From an uncultured Bacteroidales bacterium (GTDB taxonomy: Bacteria > Bacteroidota > Bacteroidia > Bacteroidales > UBA932): 64,000 nucleotides of DNA. This document shows, piece by piece, positions 45,253 through 54,888 of the stretch. The stretch spans positions 124,001 through 188,000 of the forward strand of contig CASEOO010000002.1 of NCBI GenBank assembly GCA_949289565.1. The letters are read 5' to 3'. The number at the start of each line of letters is the position of its first letter. The first letter of the stretch is position 1. The notes under the pieces were generated by a model. The model saw nothing but the letters and a program-made list of their open reading frames with translations, ran no database searches and had not been told where the DNA came from. A program made the translations under genes and the position numbers.

Positions 45253-46833
45253 TTATCTGTGGCTGTACAGCGCCTGGATTTCTTCTTCAGAAATAGCTCT
45301 GTTGTATAATATGAAATCGTCTATGAGGCCGTTCATGAAATTTTCAGGAGAGAAAACATTGTCTGTACTGCGGTAGTTGCATCCGATATAGAATGGCGTG
45401 GTTTCCACGATCTTTTCCGGCTTGTCCATTGCGGAAGCCGCTATTTGTCCGTCAATATACAGCCAGCTGTCGCGTTTCCCGCTTTCATCTTTTTTGTATA
45501 TGCATACATAATGATGCCATTGTCCATCATCGTATTGTGTCTCGCCTTGATATTCATTCCAGTTTCCGCTTTGCCCTGAGTATTCCACGCAGAATACAAC
45601 ATGCTTCTTGTCTGTCGTGATTCTGAACCACGACTGCCGGCTGGCGTTTGGCATTCCTGGAGCTGCTCCATAATGGAAGACCGCGGCTTTTTTCCCGGAA
45701 GGAAGTTCGTCTATTTTAACCCAGCATGATACGCTGAAGTCGCCTGAGGCATCGAAGTGCTGGATGATCTTCTCATCTGGAACTCTTAGTACAGAGTATG
45801 TTTCGGCGTCTATGCTGTTGAATTTCGCCGCATGCCTGTCAGCTGAACCATCTCCTGAGAATCTGGTTTCTGCATTGAAGTCTATCGAGCATTCTCCGAT
45901 GGTTGCTTCGGATGCGTTGATGTCAAATGGACCCGCATCCTGGCAAGATCCGTCGAACGGATAGAACAATATCAGTCCGTCTGACGGGATGACGTTTATG
46001 TAGCCTTCTTTTGTGACGGCGTCTTCATAGTCTCCGTTGACCACTTTCAGTGAAACTTTGTATTTTCCTGCCTGGCTATAAGTTACAGTCGGGTTCTGCT
46101 CTGTGGAAGAAGCCGGATTTCCTCCTTCAAAAGTCCACTCCCAAGTGTCGGGCTCGCTTCCGATGGATGCATCATTGAATGTTATAGACCCTCCTGCATA
46201 TGTGTCTCTGCATAGTGCGGTAAAATCAGCCGACACAGCGTTTTTGTCTATGACAGTTATGTATCCAGGCATTTCTTTTTCACCCTTGGCTTTTGGATTT
46301 TCAGCCACCAGTTTGACTGAATATACTCCTGGTTCTTCGAATGCAATCTGCGGATTCTGCAGATCAGAGGTCAGAACAGTGCCGGATCCGGATGTGAAAG
46401 TCCATGCCCATTTTTCTGGATACCCTGTAGATTTGTCTGTGAACGTTACAGTCTCTCCATCCGTGACAGAGGTTTTGTCAGCTGTGAAATCAACACTGAT
46501 TTCAGACGGATAATTCACGGTGATGTATTGGCTTTTAACTATTTCACTCTTTTCATCTCCCCTCTGGACGGTGAGGGTTACTGAATATGTGCCAGGCTGA
46601 TTGTAAACCACTTCAGGTCCGAAAAGAATAGACGTTTCCGGATCACCGCCTTCGAAAATCCAGTTCCATCTGGTCGGATTCCCTGTGGATATATCCTGAA
46701 ATGTCACTTTGTCCCCTATGCCTATTTCTGTGGCATCTGATTCGAAATCAGCTGCCAATGGCGCTATTTCTGATTTTTGGCAGGCGGCCGCCAGCAATGC
46801 CGCCGCGATCAATATAAAGGTATTGGTTTTCAT
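45253..46833 (-). CDS. Surface lipoprotein with three PKD domains and a LamG-like domain
   Basis: The 526-residue protein has a lipoprotein signal (FILIAAALLAAAC, Cys about 18). Three PKD-type repeats follow at about residues 28-110, 113-200 and 203-285, each with the W-x-W/F motif (RWNWIFEGGDP, KWAWTFTSGSG, TWEWTFEGGNP) and a GxYxVxL strand. The last 230 residues form a concanavalin-like LamG fold with FSVSCWVKIDELP, WHHYVCIYKK, GLIDDFILYNRA and a C-terminal EEEIQALY. It has no catalytic motif and probably binds glycans as a surface accessory protein (SGBP-like) for the operon. Position six bases after a sialidase supports that role, which is inferred. Confidence 0.8.
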   Translation of the reverse strand: MKTNTFILIAAALLAAACQKSEIAPLAADFESDATEIGIGDKVTFQDISTGNPTRWNWIFEGGDPETSILFGPEVVYNQPGTYSVTLTVQRGDEKSEIVKSQYITVNYPSEISVDFTADKTSVTDGETVTFTDKSTGYPEKWAWTFTSGSGTVLTSDLQNPQIAFEEPGVYSVKLVAENPKAKGEKEMPGYITVIDKNAVSADFTALCRDTYAGGSITFNDASIGSEPDTWEWTFEGGNPASSTEQNPTVTYSQAGKYKVSLKVVNGDYEDAVTKEGYINVIPSDGLILFYPFDGSCQDAGPFDINASEATIGECSIDFNAETRFSGDGSADRHAAKFNSIDAETYSVLRVPDEKIIQHFDASGDFSVSCWVKIDELPSGKKAAVFHYGAAPGMPNASRQSWFRITTDKKHVVFCVEYSGQSGNWNEYQGETQYDDGQWHHYVCIYKKDESGKRDSWLYIDGQIAASAMDKPEKIVETTPFYIGCNYRSTDNVFSPENFMNGLIDDFILYNRAISEEEIQALYSHR

Positions 46834-46839
46834 GATGTG

Positions 46840-47982
46840 TTATTTTTTAATGATTTTGAAGCTTATTTTCTGATAGGGATTTTGAACCCCGTTCTCATAT
46901 AATATGGCTATTTCATGTTCATTAAGTTCCACAATGTCAGAATAGGCTGACGGCCCGTCATAAATCAGGATGCCGCTGTCCCAGTTTTTCCCGTTGTCGG
47001 AACTTTTCTTGACAGTCATGTGGTCGCGGGTGGAGCTGGCGGCATTTGAAAAATACAGCATATGTTCCCCATCCACAAGTGCATTGAGCATGCTCCCTTG
47101 ACAGACAGGGTCGATAAGGTCTCTGTTTTCTTCGCTTTTACTCCATGTTTGTCCCCCGTCTTCACTGCAGGCAAGCATCCGGAATGTCCCTGGGTTGCGC
47201 ATGTTCAGAACAAGCCTGCCGTCAGAAGTCTCGGCCACGGTGCATTCGTTCCCGTTTACCAAGGTTTCTCCGTATTCCCAGGTCTTGCCATGGTCGTCGG
47301 ACCATATGACGAAAGAATATTGTTTTCTTCCAGCCCCTATTTCTATGCAGTCGCATGGTATTACAAGCCTGCCCTGATATTTGCCTGCAGATATGGCTAT
47401 CCCGTGGCACGGTCCGGTGGCATACCAGCCCCACTCCTCATTCTTTGCCTGGGATGTGATTTCTTCCGGTTTTGACCAGGTAAGCCCGTCGTCATCGGAG
47501 AATAAATGGAATACGCGTCTGGTGTCGTTGCTGGTGCCCTGGTTTATCATGCCTATAGTGTCGTCTCCGTGATTCCAGGTAGAGAGAAGATGTATTCTGC
47601 CTGTGGCAGGGTCCACTACCGGCGCTGGATTTCCGCATGTGTTGCCGCCGTCATCCCATATGACGCTGAGAGCGCTCCATGTTTGCCCTCCGTCTTCAGA
47701 CCTTCTCACTACGAGGTCTATGTCTCCTGAATCAGACCCGCTGTATTTCCTTCCCTCGGCAAATGCCAGCAATGTGCCTTCTTGTGTGGCAATGATAGCT
47801 GGTATGCGGAAAGACCTGTAGCCATCGGTGTTTTCCTGATATATGTCAGGAGAATTTACAGTCTCGCCTTTATCGGGCCTGTCTCCTGCTGCACTGCCGG
47901 CTCCTGCCTCTTCTTTCCCGCACCCTGCAAGTGCCTGGACGCATGATGCCAAGAGCAATAATATTGATAAAACTTGCTTCAT
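46840..47982 (-). CDS. Exo-alpha-sialidase (GH33), middle gene of the operon
   Basis: The 380-residue protein has a lipoprotein-like signal (LSILLLLASCVQALAGC) with two possible lipidation cysteines. It has FRIPAIIAT, GDIDLVVRRSEDGGQTWS, the Asp-boxes SDDDGLTW, SDDHGKTW, SEDGGQTW and SSDNGKNW, and AYSDIVELNEHE with the probable nucleophile tyrosine. The WYATGPCHGI block is shared with the third sialidase, so the paralogues arose by duplication. It overlaps the upstream sialidase stop as TAATG, which implies translational coupling. Product is released terminal sialic acid. Linkage preference is unknown. Confidence 0.92.
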   Translation of the reverse strand: MKQVLSILLLLASCVQALAGCGKEEAGAGSAAGDRPDKGETVNSPDIYQENTDGYRSFRIPAIIATQEGTLLAFAEGRKYSGSDSGDIDLVVRRSEDGGQTWSALSVIWDDGGNTCGNPAPVVDPATGRIHLLSTWNHGDDTIGMINQGTSNDTRRVFHLFSDDDGLTWSKPEEITSQAKNEEWGWYATGPCHGIAISAGKYQGRLVIPCDCIEIGAGRKQYSFVIWSDDHGKTWEYGETLVNGNECTVAETSDGRLVLNMRNPGTFRMLACSEDGGQTWSKSEENRDLIDPVCQGSMLNALVDGEHMLYFSNAASSTRDHMTVKKSSDNGKNWDSGILIYDGPSAYSDIVELNEHEIAILYENGVQNPYQKISFKIIKK

Positions 47983-49142
47983 TACAATATTGAACTTTTT
48001 TTGATTATTTTAAAATCCAGCCCGTCAGTATACCTGTTTTCCCCGCCTTCATAATAAACTGCTATCTCTTCATCGTTGATTTCCACGATGTCAGAGTATC
48101 CGGATTTTCCTGAATAGACAGTGTACAGGCCGGTCCATGTATCTCCTTCATCTGCGCTTTTCCTGACAGTCATATTTATCCGTTCGGTTGCAGACGCCGC
48201 ATTGGAGAAGAAAAGAAATTCTCCGTCCGAGAGAATGCATCCCTGGCAGTCGCAATCTATAAGTTCATTGTCTGCCGCCGGCTTGCTCCATGTTGAGCCT
48301 CCGTCCGTGCTTATGCTGTATTTTCTGTAGAATCCGTCAGATGCCCGCATGTTGAGCATCAGGCTTCCGTCATTCAGTTCTGCTATAGAGCATTCTCCGA
48401 CACCTCCTTCCGGGACAGGGCTTCCTGCTTTCCATGTTTTGCCTCCGTCATCGGAAAACGCGGCATGGGAAAAAGATGTCACTTTTCCGTTTTGCTTGAC
48501 AGTGAAGTAATTCGGGGAAATCAGCCTGCCGGCGTATTTGCTGTTTTTCATCATTATCCCGTGACATGGACCTGTGCCATACCAGTCCCATGATTCGTCT
48601 TTTATAGAGGAGGTGATTTCAACAGGCGAAGACCAGGTAAGTCCATCGTCTTCTGAAAAACAGTAAAATGCCCTTCTGGTGTCTTTGCCTGTCCCTGATG
48701 TAATGGTTCCCCATTTGTCTTCTCCATTGTTCCAGGTCATCAGGAGGTGGATGATGCCGTTTTCTCCTGTAATCGGCACCGGATTCCCGCATGTATTAGT
48801 TCCGTCATCCCATACTGTGATAGCGTCGCTCCATGTCTTTCCGTCGTCTGATGACCGTTTAAGCACGAGATCTATGTCTCCGCTGTCTCCGGCGCTTCTT
48901 GTTTTCCTCGCTTCGGCGAACGCCAGCAATGTGCCTTCTTCAGTTTTTACTATGGCAGGTATCCGGTATGCTTCGAATCCATTCTCTCCTTGTTCGAAAA
49001 TATAGTTGAAGACTGACGCAGGCTCCACTGGGTCAGGGATTGTCCCTGGCTCGCCGCCAGGGACAACTTCAGGCTTTTGGCATCCGTATGCGCCATTCAG
49101 CATCACAAAAAGAAGTGTCAGTCCTATGTCAAAGATTTTCAT
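47982..49142 (-). CDS. Exo-alpha-sialidase (GH33), first of three in the operon
   Basis: I use the ATG at 49142, inside the end of the susD-like gene (14-base overlap); a longer frame to 49265 would add 41 basic residues from the SusD coding region. The 386-residue protein has a signal with probable lipobox ending GAYGC. It has AYRIPAIVKT, GDIDLVLKRSSDDGKTW, Asp-boxes SSDDGKTW, SEDDGLTW, SDDGGKTW and STDGGSTW, and GYSDIVEINDEE with the probable nucleophile. It belongs to the same subfamily as its two operon neighbours but is clearly diverged, which could widen linkage coverage. The direct overlap with susD suggests tight co-translation. Confidence 0.92.
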   Translation of the reverse strand: MKIFDIGLTLLFVMLNGAYGCQKPEVVPGGEPGTIPDPVEPASVFNYIFEQGENGFEAYRIPAIVKTEEGTLLAFAEARKTRSAGDSGDIDLVLKRSSDDGKTWSDAITVWDDGTNTCGNPVPITGENGIIHLLMTWNNGEDKWGTITSGTGKDTRRAFYCFSEDDGLTWSSPVEITSSIKDESWDWYGTGPCHGIMMKNSKYAGRLISPNYFTVKQNGKVTSFSHAAFSDDGGKTWKAGSPVPEGGVGECSIAELNDGSLMLNMRASDGFYRKYSISTDGGSTWSKPAADNELIDCDCQGCILSDGEFLFFSNAASATERINMTVRKSADEGDTWTGLYTVYSGKSGYSDIVEINDEEIAVYYEGGENRYTDGLDFKIIKKSSIL

Positions 49143-50592
49143 ACCCTTCTGTTTGTTTGAGATTGTGATTCCTGTCCAGATCGCTGAGCGGAATGGCGCA
49201 GTAAAGCGGGATGATGAGCCCCTGCTCTTTTTTGCTCTTAAGATTCGGGACTTCCTCGTAAACATCGATGACTCCTGCGTAATGGAATCTGAGCATGTCC
49301 GGCCATCTTTTGCGTTCCAGGTAGAATTCCCTGCCTCGCTCTTCCAGAATTTCTTTTTCTACAGATATCTTGTCTGCAGGCCCGGTGTACTTCCCTATCT
49401 TGGCACGGTCGCGCACTTTGTCCAGTTCCGCTATAGCTTCCGGTATCTGATTCAGGGCGGCATAAGCTTCTGCCTTGAACATATACATTTCAGCCAGCCT
49501 GTACAGAATGATGTCACTGTCGTATGACCTGTCGGTTTGGGTCGCTGTCCCTTTCATTTTGTTGTCAAATATTCCCAGTACATTTCCTGATGCATCTACT
49601 GCTGTGATGATTGAAGCATCCTTCCTGATATCTCCAGGATATCTGTCAAACATTGCAATCAACTTGTCGCTAGGTGCATACGTATTCCTTGCTCCGGTCT
49701 TTGACCATGCTATCTGGTCGCGGTTTACAGCATTTTCCACGAAAATATCCCTTGGCTTCAGAGTGCGGCTGTACTGGGCATCTTTTTCGAGGTATTCGAA
49801 ATGAATGGAGAAGATGACTTCCTTGCCCTTTTTGTTTCCGCTGTCGTAGATAGCTGAGAAATCGTCTTCAAGAGCCAGGCCTTCGCTGGCCATATCGGCG
49901 AGCTTGATGACATCTTTCAAATCTTCTTCTGTCCCGTCCAGAACCTTGGCTTTCCACAGGAGGATGTCGGCTTTAAGAGCGTAACATGCTGGTTTGGAGG
50001 CTCTGCTTTTTCCTTCCGGATATCCGTCCTGAGGAAACAGGCTTATGGCTGCATCTACATCGCTCAGCGCCCGGCCTATGACTTCTTCTGCCGGCGATCT
50101 TCCCAGCTTCGGCTTGTCGGATCCTTCTGTCGGCTCCAGCTCGATAGGCGCATCTCCCCAGACGCGGGCTATGCAGAAATACATGTATGACCTGATGAAA
50201 TATGTTTCAGCCATTGCCATGTTCCTTTCAGATTCTATCTGATATTCTATCTGAGGCGCATATTTCAGCAGCATATTGCAGTGCTGGATGACAGTGTAGT
50301 AACTGTCCCATCCCTGGCCGTTCTGCGATGTCAGGTTCTGGGCCCACATGTTGGACGGCCCGCCTTCCAGCCCTGTGACGAATTCATCGCTCCGGTCTTC
50401 CAGATGCAATGTGGAGTTGCAAGCATCGCGGAAGCTGGTGTATATTCCGGTGAGATAGCTTTCCACGTCACCTTTGGTATTCCAGTATCCGTCGCCTGTA
50501 ATGGTGGAGATCGTCTCTACGTCCAGCAGGCTGCAAGAGACAGCCGTGCAAGCCAGAGCCAGTCCTGTTATGAATGATTTTATCTTTTTCAT
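49129..50592 (-). CDS. SusD/RagB-family nutrient-binding lipoprotein
   Basis: The 487-residue protein has a lipoprotein signal ending TAVSC (Cys about 20). The SusD start SLLDVETISTITGDGYWNT follows, with the TPR-like helical region typical of the family and a C-terminal block EEILEERGREFYLERKRWPD then MLRFHYAGVID. It forms the lid of the SusC transporter encoded next to it and binds the glycan or sialic acid at the cell surface. Its length is at the short end for SusD proteins. It lies 26 bp after susC. Specificity is inferred from the operon: free or bound sialic acid. Confidence 0.94.
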   Translation of the reverse strand: MKKIKSFITGLALACTAVSCSLLDVETISTITGDGYWNTKGDVESYLTGIYTSFRDACNSTLHLEDRSDEFVTGLEGGPSNMWAQNLTSQNGQGWDSYYTVIQHCNMLLKYAPQIEYQIESERNMAMAETYFIRSYMYFCIARVWGDAPIELEPTEGSDKPKLGRSPAEEVIGRALSDVDAAISLFPQDGYPEGKSRASKPACYALKADILLWKAKVLDGTEEDLKDVIKLADMASEGLALEDDFSAIYDSGNKKGKEVIFSIHFEYLEKDAQYSRTLKPRDIFVENAVNRDQIAWSKTGARNTYAPSDKLIAMFDRYPGDIRKDASIITAVDASGNVLGIFDNKMKGTATQTDRSYDSDIILYRLAEMYMFKAEAYAALNQIPEAIAELDKVRDRAKIGKYTGPADKISVEKEILEERGREFYLERKRWPDMLRFHYAGVIDVYEEVPNLKSKKEQGLIIPLYCAIPLSDLDRNHNLKQTEGYENL

Positions 50593-50618
50593 GATTGATT
50601 CTTCTAAATGGTTTATTG

Positions 50619-53600
50619 TCAGAACGTGAAATTGACTCCCATATTGAACTGGGTCGGCCTTGGATATGTGCCGTAATCCAGACCCGTGTAAATCTCAGGG
50701 AACATGCCTTCATATGCAGTTATATAGCCGAGATTGTATGCGCCTGCAAATATCTCGAGTCCGCTCATCCTGATTTTCTTCAGCCATTTTTCAGGAAGCC
50801 TCCAGCTCAATGACACTTCCCTGAATGCCAGAAAATCACCTTTGCTGTAGTACAGGCTGTTGTTGGAAGCTCCTTGTGCTGAATTTCCTATCTGGTTGTC
50901 CCATCTGCAGTGATTTCTGTACTGGTAGTCATAGTCGCTTTGAACGGTGTATTTAGGATATTCACTTCCGTCTCCGGCATATTGCCAAGTATTTGTGAGG
51001 CATTCGTCGATAGCATTGTTGTTGTTCCGGCTGCTTCCCATGATTTGCGCCTTGAATCCGTTGTCTATCACATGGCCGACGGCATAGTCCATTACGATGC
51101 GCAGTGTAAGTCCTTTGTATGAGAATGTATTGACAAGCCCTCCTACTTTGTCAGGCCTTATGTATCCCATGAATATCATATCGTGTGAATCAAGCTTTCC
51201 GTCCTGATTTACATCTTCGAATATGGCGTCGCCGGCATGTTTCTTCCTGCTCTGGGCATTCGGGTCTACCGGGGCAAGAGCCGCCTCTTCTTCTGTCTGA
51301 TATGTGCCCAGATAGTGGAATGCCCATCTGCCCCCGAACCGTTCACCTTCAGCGATTCCTCCGACTTTCACTTCTTTTCCTGCTTCCTTGTCCCATGCGA
51401 AATTACCGCCTATCCTGTTCTTTTCTTCGCCATTTTCAGGCAGTTCCACAACTATGGAGCGGTTGAATGCGAAAGTGAAAGTCATATCCCACCTGAAATT
51501 CCTGGACATCACGGGAGTGGCGTTGAGCTCTATCTCGATACCGTTGTTGCGTATGGTTCCATAATTGCTCTTTATAGAGTCGAATCCAGTAGAGCTCCAT
51601 AATGGAAGATCATAGAGCCTGTCATATGTGAGCTTGTGGTAATAGTCTACCAGCAGGTTCAGCCTGTCGTTGAAGAAGCCGAGGTCAATTCCTACATCAA
51701 AAGATTCGGTTGTTTCCCATCTCAGGTCATTGTTTTTAAGTGTGGTGTTCAGTATGCCGACTTCGCCTTCATATGGGGTGCTTGTTATTCCGTATTGCCC
51801 TCTGGAATTCGCTACACTGAGGTTGTTGTTTCCGGTGAGACCATAGCTGGCTCTCCATTTCCATCTGCTGACCACTCCGTCAAGCGGCCTGAAGAAATTC
51901 TCTCTGTGCATGTTCCATCCGGCTGACACTCCCGGGAAGAATCCCCATTTGTGGCCCTCGGAGAAACGTGATGATCCATCGGCGCGCAGGCTGGCTGACA
52001 CCATATATTTTCCGTCATAGTCATAGTTCACACGTCCGAAATAGCTGAGCATAGCTTCGTATGTCCTGGTGGAGCTCGCTCTTTGTGTGCTGTCTGCTGT
52101 TGCGTTCAATGTTGGTATCAGGTCGATTGCGGAGCCTGATCCGCTTCCGTTCAGTCTGTAGCTGTAGTCGTTGGTCCAGCTGGCGCCTGCAACGGCTCCT
52201 ACGTTGTGTTTCCTGATTTTTTTGTCATAAGACAGCAGTACGTCGGCTTGAAGATGTCTGTCATAGCCATGCTCCGCAGACGCAGGGCGGACAGCATTGC
52301 TCGTGGTTTCGTTAAGAGCTTCAAATGCATTGGTTATGCCTTCGGTGCCGAAGTAATATACAGTAGGTTTGAATGTGAGCCCCGGTATGATGTCCCACTG
52401 CGCTCCCACTTGGAAATTCGTTCTGTAAACTACTTGGTTGTTGTATTTTGTCTTGTAGTAGATTTCATGCAGCCTGTTCCTGAATGAAGATATGCCTTCT
52501 CCGGGAGCAGGGGTGCCGTCTTCATAGTATAGCCTGTATGTAGGAGGCATAAGTATATTTCTGGAGATGGCATTGTTCGTATTTCCTGCGCCGTTTATAT
52601 CTCTGACCATAAGCGAGGCCTTTGTGAAAATTGTCCACTTTTTCCCTAATTTGTAGTCTCCGTTGAAAAGGATGCTGTAGTTCTGATAGTCAGTGCCGCG
52701 CAGGGTTCCGTCCTGATTCAAATACCTCAATCCTACATAATAGTTGGCCACATCCGTTCCTCCGGAAACATTCAGGTCTACTTCGTGTTTGTATCCTGTC
52801 TGGAAGGTGGCGTCCTGGAAGTCGTTGTTCTGGAAGATGAGCCCTCGTCCGGTGACTGGGTCGATCATTGTTTCCCATCCTTCATTCTCAAGCAAATTGC
52901 TTACATAGTCCTGTCCATAATTTGCCAGATAGACATCTAGAAATTCCAGAGTGTTGGGAGAATTTCTCGGGTTGCCTGTGGACATTCCGAATGAACCGCT
53001 CAAGAATGTGTCCGGATTAGCTGTCCCGTTGTATGTCAGCTCCGGTGTATTGAACTTGGCTGTGTTTGACCTGGTCAAATAGATATAGTCCCTGGCGTCC
53101 AGCAGAGGCAGTCTCTGAGGCCTTTGTTCTATTCCGAAAGTATATCTAAGGTTTACCTTGGCTTTCCCTTTCTGTCCGGATTTCGTAGTGACCAGGAGTA
53201 TGCCGTTGGCCGCGCGCGCTCCATATATGGCTGTCGACGCGGCGTCTTTAAGAACTACTATGTCTTCGATGTCTGCGGGGTTCATGTCCGATATGCTGCG
53301 GAATCCCTGCGATATGACCCCGTCCACTATTATGAGCGGCGTATCGCCTTCAGGTGAAGTGGAGCTTCCTCCTCGTATGAAGACCGTCGGGTCTGCTCCA
53401 GGCTGGCCGCTTGAAATTTCCAGAGAAAGTCCTGGCACCTTGCCTTGAAGCTGCATAAGCGGGTTCTGTCCAGGAGCCCGCAGGAATTCTTCAGAAGACA
53501 CTCTTGAGATGGAATTGGTCACCAGTGTCCTTGACTGTTTGCCATATCCTATCGCCACGACTTCGTCCAGCATCATGGCATCGGTGGTCATGGTGACATT

Positions 53601-53900
53601 GATTATTGCCCTGCCGTTGACAGGGATTTCTTCGGTGTTCATACCGATAAACGAGAAGACAAGGACAGCGTCATCAGAGACGTTAAGGCTGTATTTCCCG
53701 TTTTCATCGCAGGTTGTTCCTTGGTTTGTTCCCTTTATCTGGACAGATACTCCTGGCAGGGACAATCCATCTTCGTCAGATACTTCCCCTGATACCGTTC
53801 CCCCCCCCGGTGTCTGGGCGAAGGCCGTATTGGCGATTGCCGCCAGTCCGAATGCTAATGACAGGAGAATGTGTCTGGGATTTAGTGTTATCTTGTTCAT
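50619..53900 (-). CDS. SusC/RagA-family TonB-dependent transporter
   Basis: The 1093-residue protein has a signal peptide (to about residue 28), a carboxypeptidase-like N-terminal domain (residues 35-115: GLSLPGVSVQIKGTNQGTTC) and the plug with SusC signatures (VAIGYGKQ, LIIVDGVI, EDIVVLKDAASTAIYGARAA, NGILLVTTKSG). A 22-strand barrel ends FNMGVNFTF. It imports substrate across the outer membrane using TonB energy. It lies 12 bp after nanA and 26 bp before susD. Coding bases for residues 31-34 (Pro-Gly-Gly-Gly) contain nine consecutive G's, so one base slip would shift the frame right after the signal peptide. Confidence 0.95.
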   Translation of the reverse strand: MNKITLNPRHILLSLAFGLAAIANTAFAQTPGGGTVSGEVSDEDGLSLPGVSVQIKGTNQGTTCDENGKYSLNVSDDAVLVFSFIGMNTEEIPVNGRAIINVTMTTDAMMLDEVVAIGYGKQSRTLVTNSISRVSSEEFLRAPGQNPLMQLQGKVPGLSLEISSGQPGADPTVFIRGGSSTSPEGDTPLIIVDGVISQGFRSISDMNPADIEDIVVLKDAASTAIYGARAANGILLVTTKSGQKGKAKVNLRYTFGIEQRPQRLPLLDARDYIYLTRSNTAKFNTPELTYNGTANPDTFLSGSFGMSTGNPRNSPNTLEFLDVYLANYGQDYVSNLLENEGWETMIDPVTGRGLIFQNNDFQDATFQTGYKHEVDLNVSGGTDVANYYVGLRYLNQDGTLRGTDYQNYSILFNGDYKLGKKWTIFTKASLMVRDINGAGNTNNAISRNILMPPTYRLYYEDGTPAPGEGISSFRNRLHEIYYKTKYNNQVVYRTNFQVGAQWDIIPGLTFKPTVYYFGTEGITNAFEALNETTSNAVRPASAEHGYDRHLQADVLLSYDKKIRKHNVGAVAGASWTNDYSYRLNGSGSGSAIDLIPTLNATADSTQRASSTRTYEAMLSYFGRVNYDYDGKYMVSASLRADGSSRFSEGHKWGFFPGVSAGWNMHRENFFRPLDGVVSRWKWRASYGLTGNNNLSVANSRGQYGITSTPYEGEVGILNTTLKNNDLRWETTESFDVGIDLGFFNDRLNLLVDYYHKLTYDRLYDLPLWSSTGFDSIKSNYGTIRNNGIEIELNATPVMSRNFRWDMTFTFAFNRSIVVELPENGEEKNRIGGNFAWDKEAGKEVKVGGIAEGERFGGRWAFHYLGTYQTEEEAALAPVDPNAQSRKKHAGDAIFEDVNQDGKLDSHDMIFMGYIRPDKVGGLVNTFSYKGLTLRIVMDYAVGHVIDNGFKAQIMGSSRNNNNAIDECLTNTWQYAGDGSEYPKYTVQSDYDYQYRNHCRWDNQIGNSAQGASNNSLYYSKGDFLAFREVSLSWRLPEKWLKKIRMSGLEIFAGAYNLGYITAYEGMFPEIYTGLDYGTYPRPTQFNMGVNFTF
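53800..53808 (-). repeat. Nine-base homopolymer (G9 on the coding strand) in susC
   Basis: Positions 53800-53808 are nine consecutive C's on the plus strand, coding for Pro31-Gly34 of the SusC protein. I saw no other G or C homopolymer of this length in the window. Gain or loss of one or two bases would truncate the transporter just after its signal peptide. Slipped-strand control is inferred. Confidence 0.7.
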
Positions 53901-53912
53901 GGTCTGGTGGTT

Positions 53913-54827
53913 TTATAAATTGAATTTGTTCTTGTACTGTTCGAATGGCAGTCTGGACAGATCTTCAGCAAATGACTCGTATTGCCCGTCCGACAGGGTA
54001 TTGAGAGGAGGCCTGCAAGGCCCTAGATCCAGTCCTGCGGCTTTCATGAATGCCTTTCCGCATCCGTTGCCGTATTTGCCCAGAAGCTCGATGAATCTGT
54101 TGGCCGCCAGCTGAAGTTCCGCGGCTTTTTTTATATTGCCTTTTTCGAATTCCTGTATCATTTCATTGTATACAGGCGCATGATAACCATATGTGCTGCC
54201 TACAAATGCCTGTGCTCCGATGGCGATGGCCGGGAGCAGCATTTCATCCCTTCCCCAAAGAATGTCATATTTGCGGTCTTTATAGTTGAGGCAGAGCTGG
54301 TAGTCCATCATGTTCTCAAATGTGAATTTTATTCCGCCCAGATTCGGTATGGCCGCGTCCATTTTCTGCAGCAGGTCATACATGCTGAAGTCCACACCTG
54401 TCAAAGACGGAATGTGGTAATAATAGAATGGGCAGTCCGGTACAGATGCGGCTATGCTATCGCAGAACTTGCATAGTGCAGCGGTGTCGGAAGGCTTTTG
54501 GTAGTACGGGGCTGTGGCGGCAACTGCATCTATGCCGCATTCTTTTGCGTAGAGCGCCAGCTCTTGGCATTCCTTTAAGCTCGTCCCTCCGAGAAAGGCT
54601 ATTATGACGAAGTTTTCGTCTTTGAATTTAGCCCATTCTTTGAAAAGAAGCTTTTTCTCGGGGATTGTCAGCGATGACCCTTCCCCTGTTGTCCCGCAGA
54701 TGAAAGCTCCGGCAATTCCATTGTCCTTGTAGAATTTTTTCTGAGATTCTACTTTGGACAAGTCTATCTCGCCATCTTTTGTGAAAGCGGTGAATGGCGC
54801 GACGATCATTCCTTTGATTCTTTTCAT
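53913..54827 (-). CDS. nanA: N-acetylneuraminate lyase, first gene of the sialic-acid operon
   Basis: The 304-residue protein has the lyase substrate loop CGTTGEGSSL (GTTGEG at residues 45-50), the catalytic tyrosine in FYYYHIPSLTGVDF (Tyr136 or 137) and the Schiff-base lysine in GGIKFTFE (Lys167), close to E. coli NanA positions. It cleaves N-acetylneuraminate to N-acetylmannosamine and pyruvate in the cytoplasm. It has no signal peptide. It heads a nine-gene operon with a near-consensus promoter 60-90 bp upstream, facing a divergent GntR/FCD regulator. The DHDPS relative in the same operon lacks the GTTGE loop, so this is the likely working lyase. Confidence 0.93.
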   Translation of the reverse strand: MKRIKGMIVAPFTAFTKDGEIDLSKVESQKKFYKDNGIAGAFICGTTGEGSSLTIPEKKLLFKEWAKFKDENFVIIAFLGGTSLKECQELALYAKECGIDAVAATAPYYQKPSDTAALCKFCDSIAASVPDCPFYYYHIPSLTGVDFSMYDLLQKMDAAIPNLGGIKFTFENMMDYQLCLNYKDRKYDILWGRDEMLLPAIAIGAQAFVGSTYGYHAPVYNEMIQEFEKGNIKKAAELQLAANRFIELLGKYGNGCGKAFMKAAGLDLGPCRPPLNTLSDGQYESFAEDLSRLPFEQYKNKFNL

Positions 54828-54888
54828 GCTTTTAGGATTTAAGTGCTGAAAAATTGTATTGCTGTTCGTGGTTAGTGAACATGTGCTA

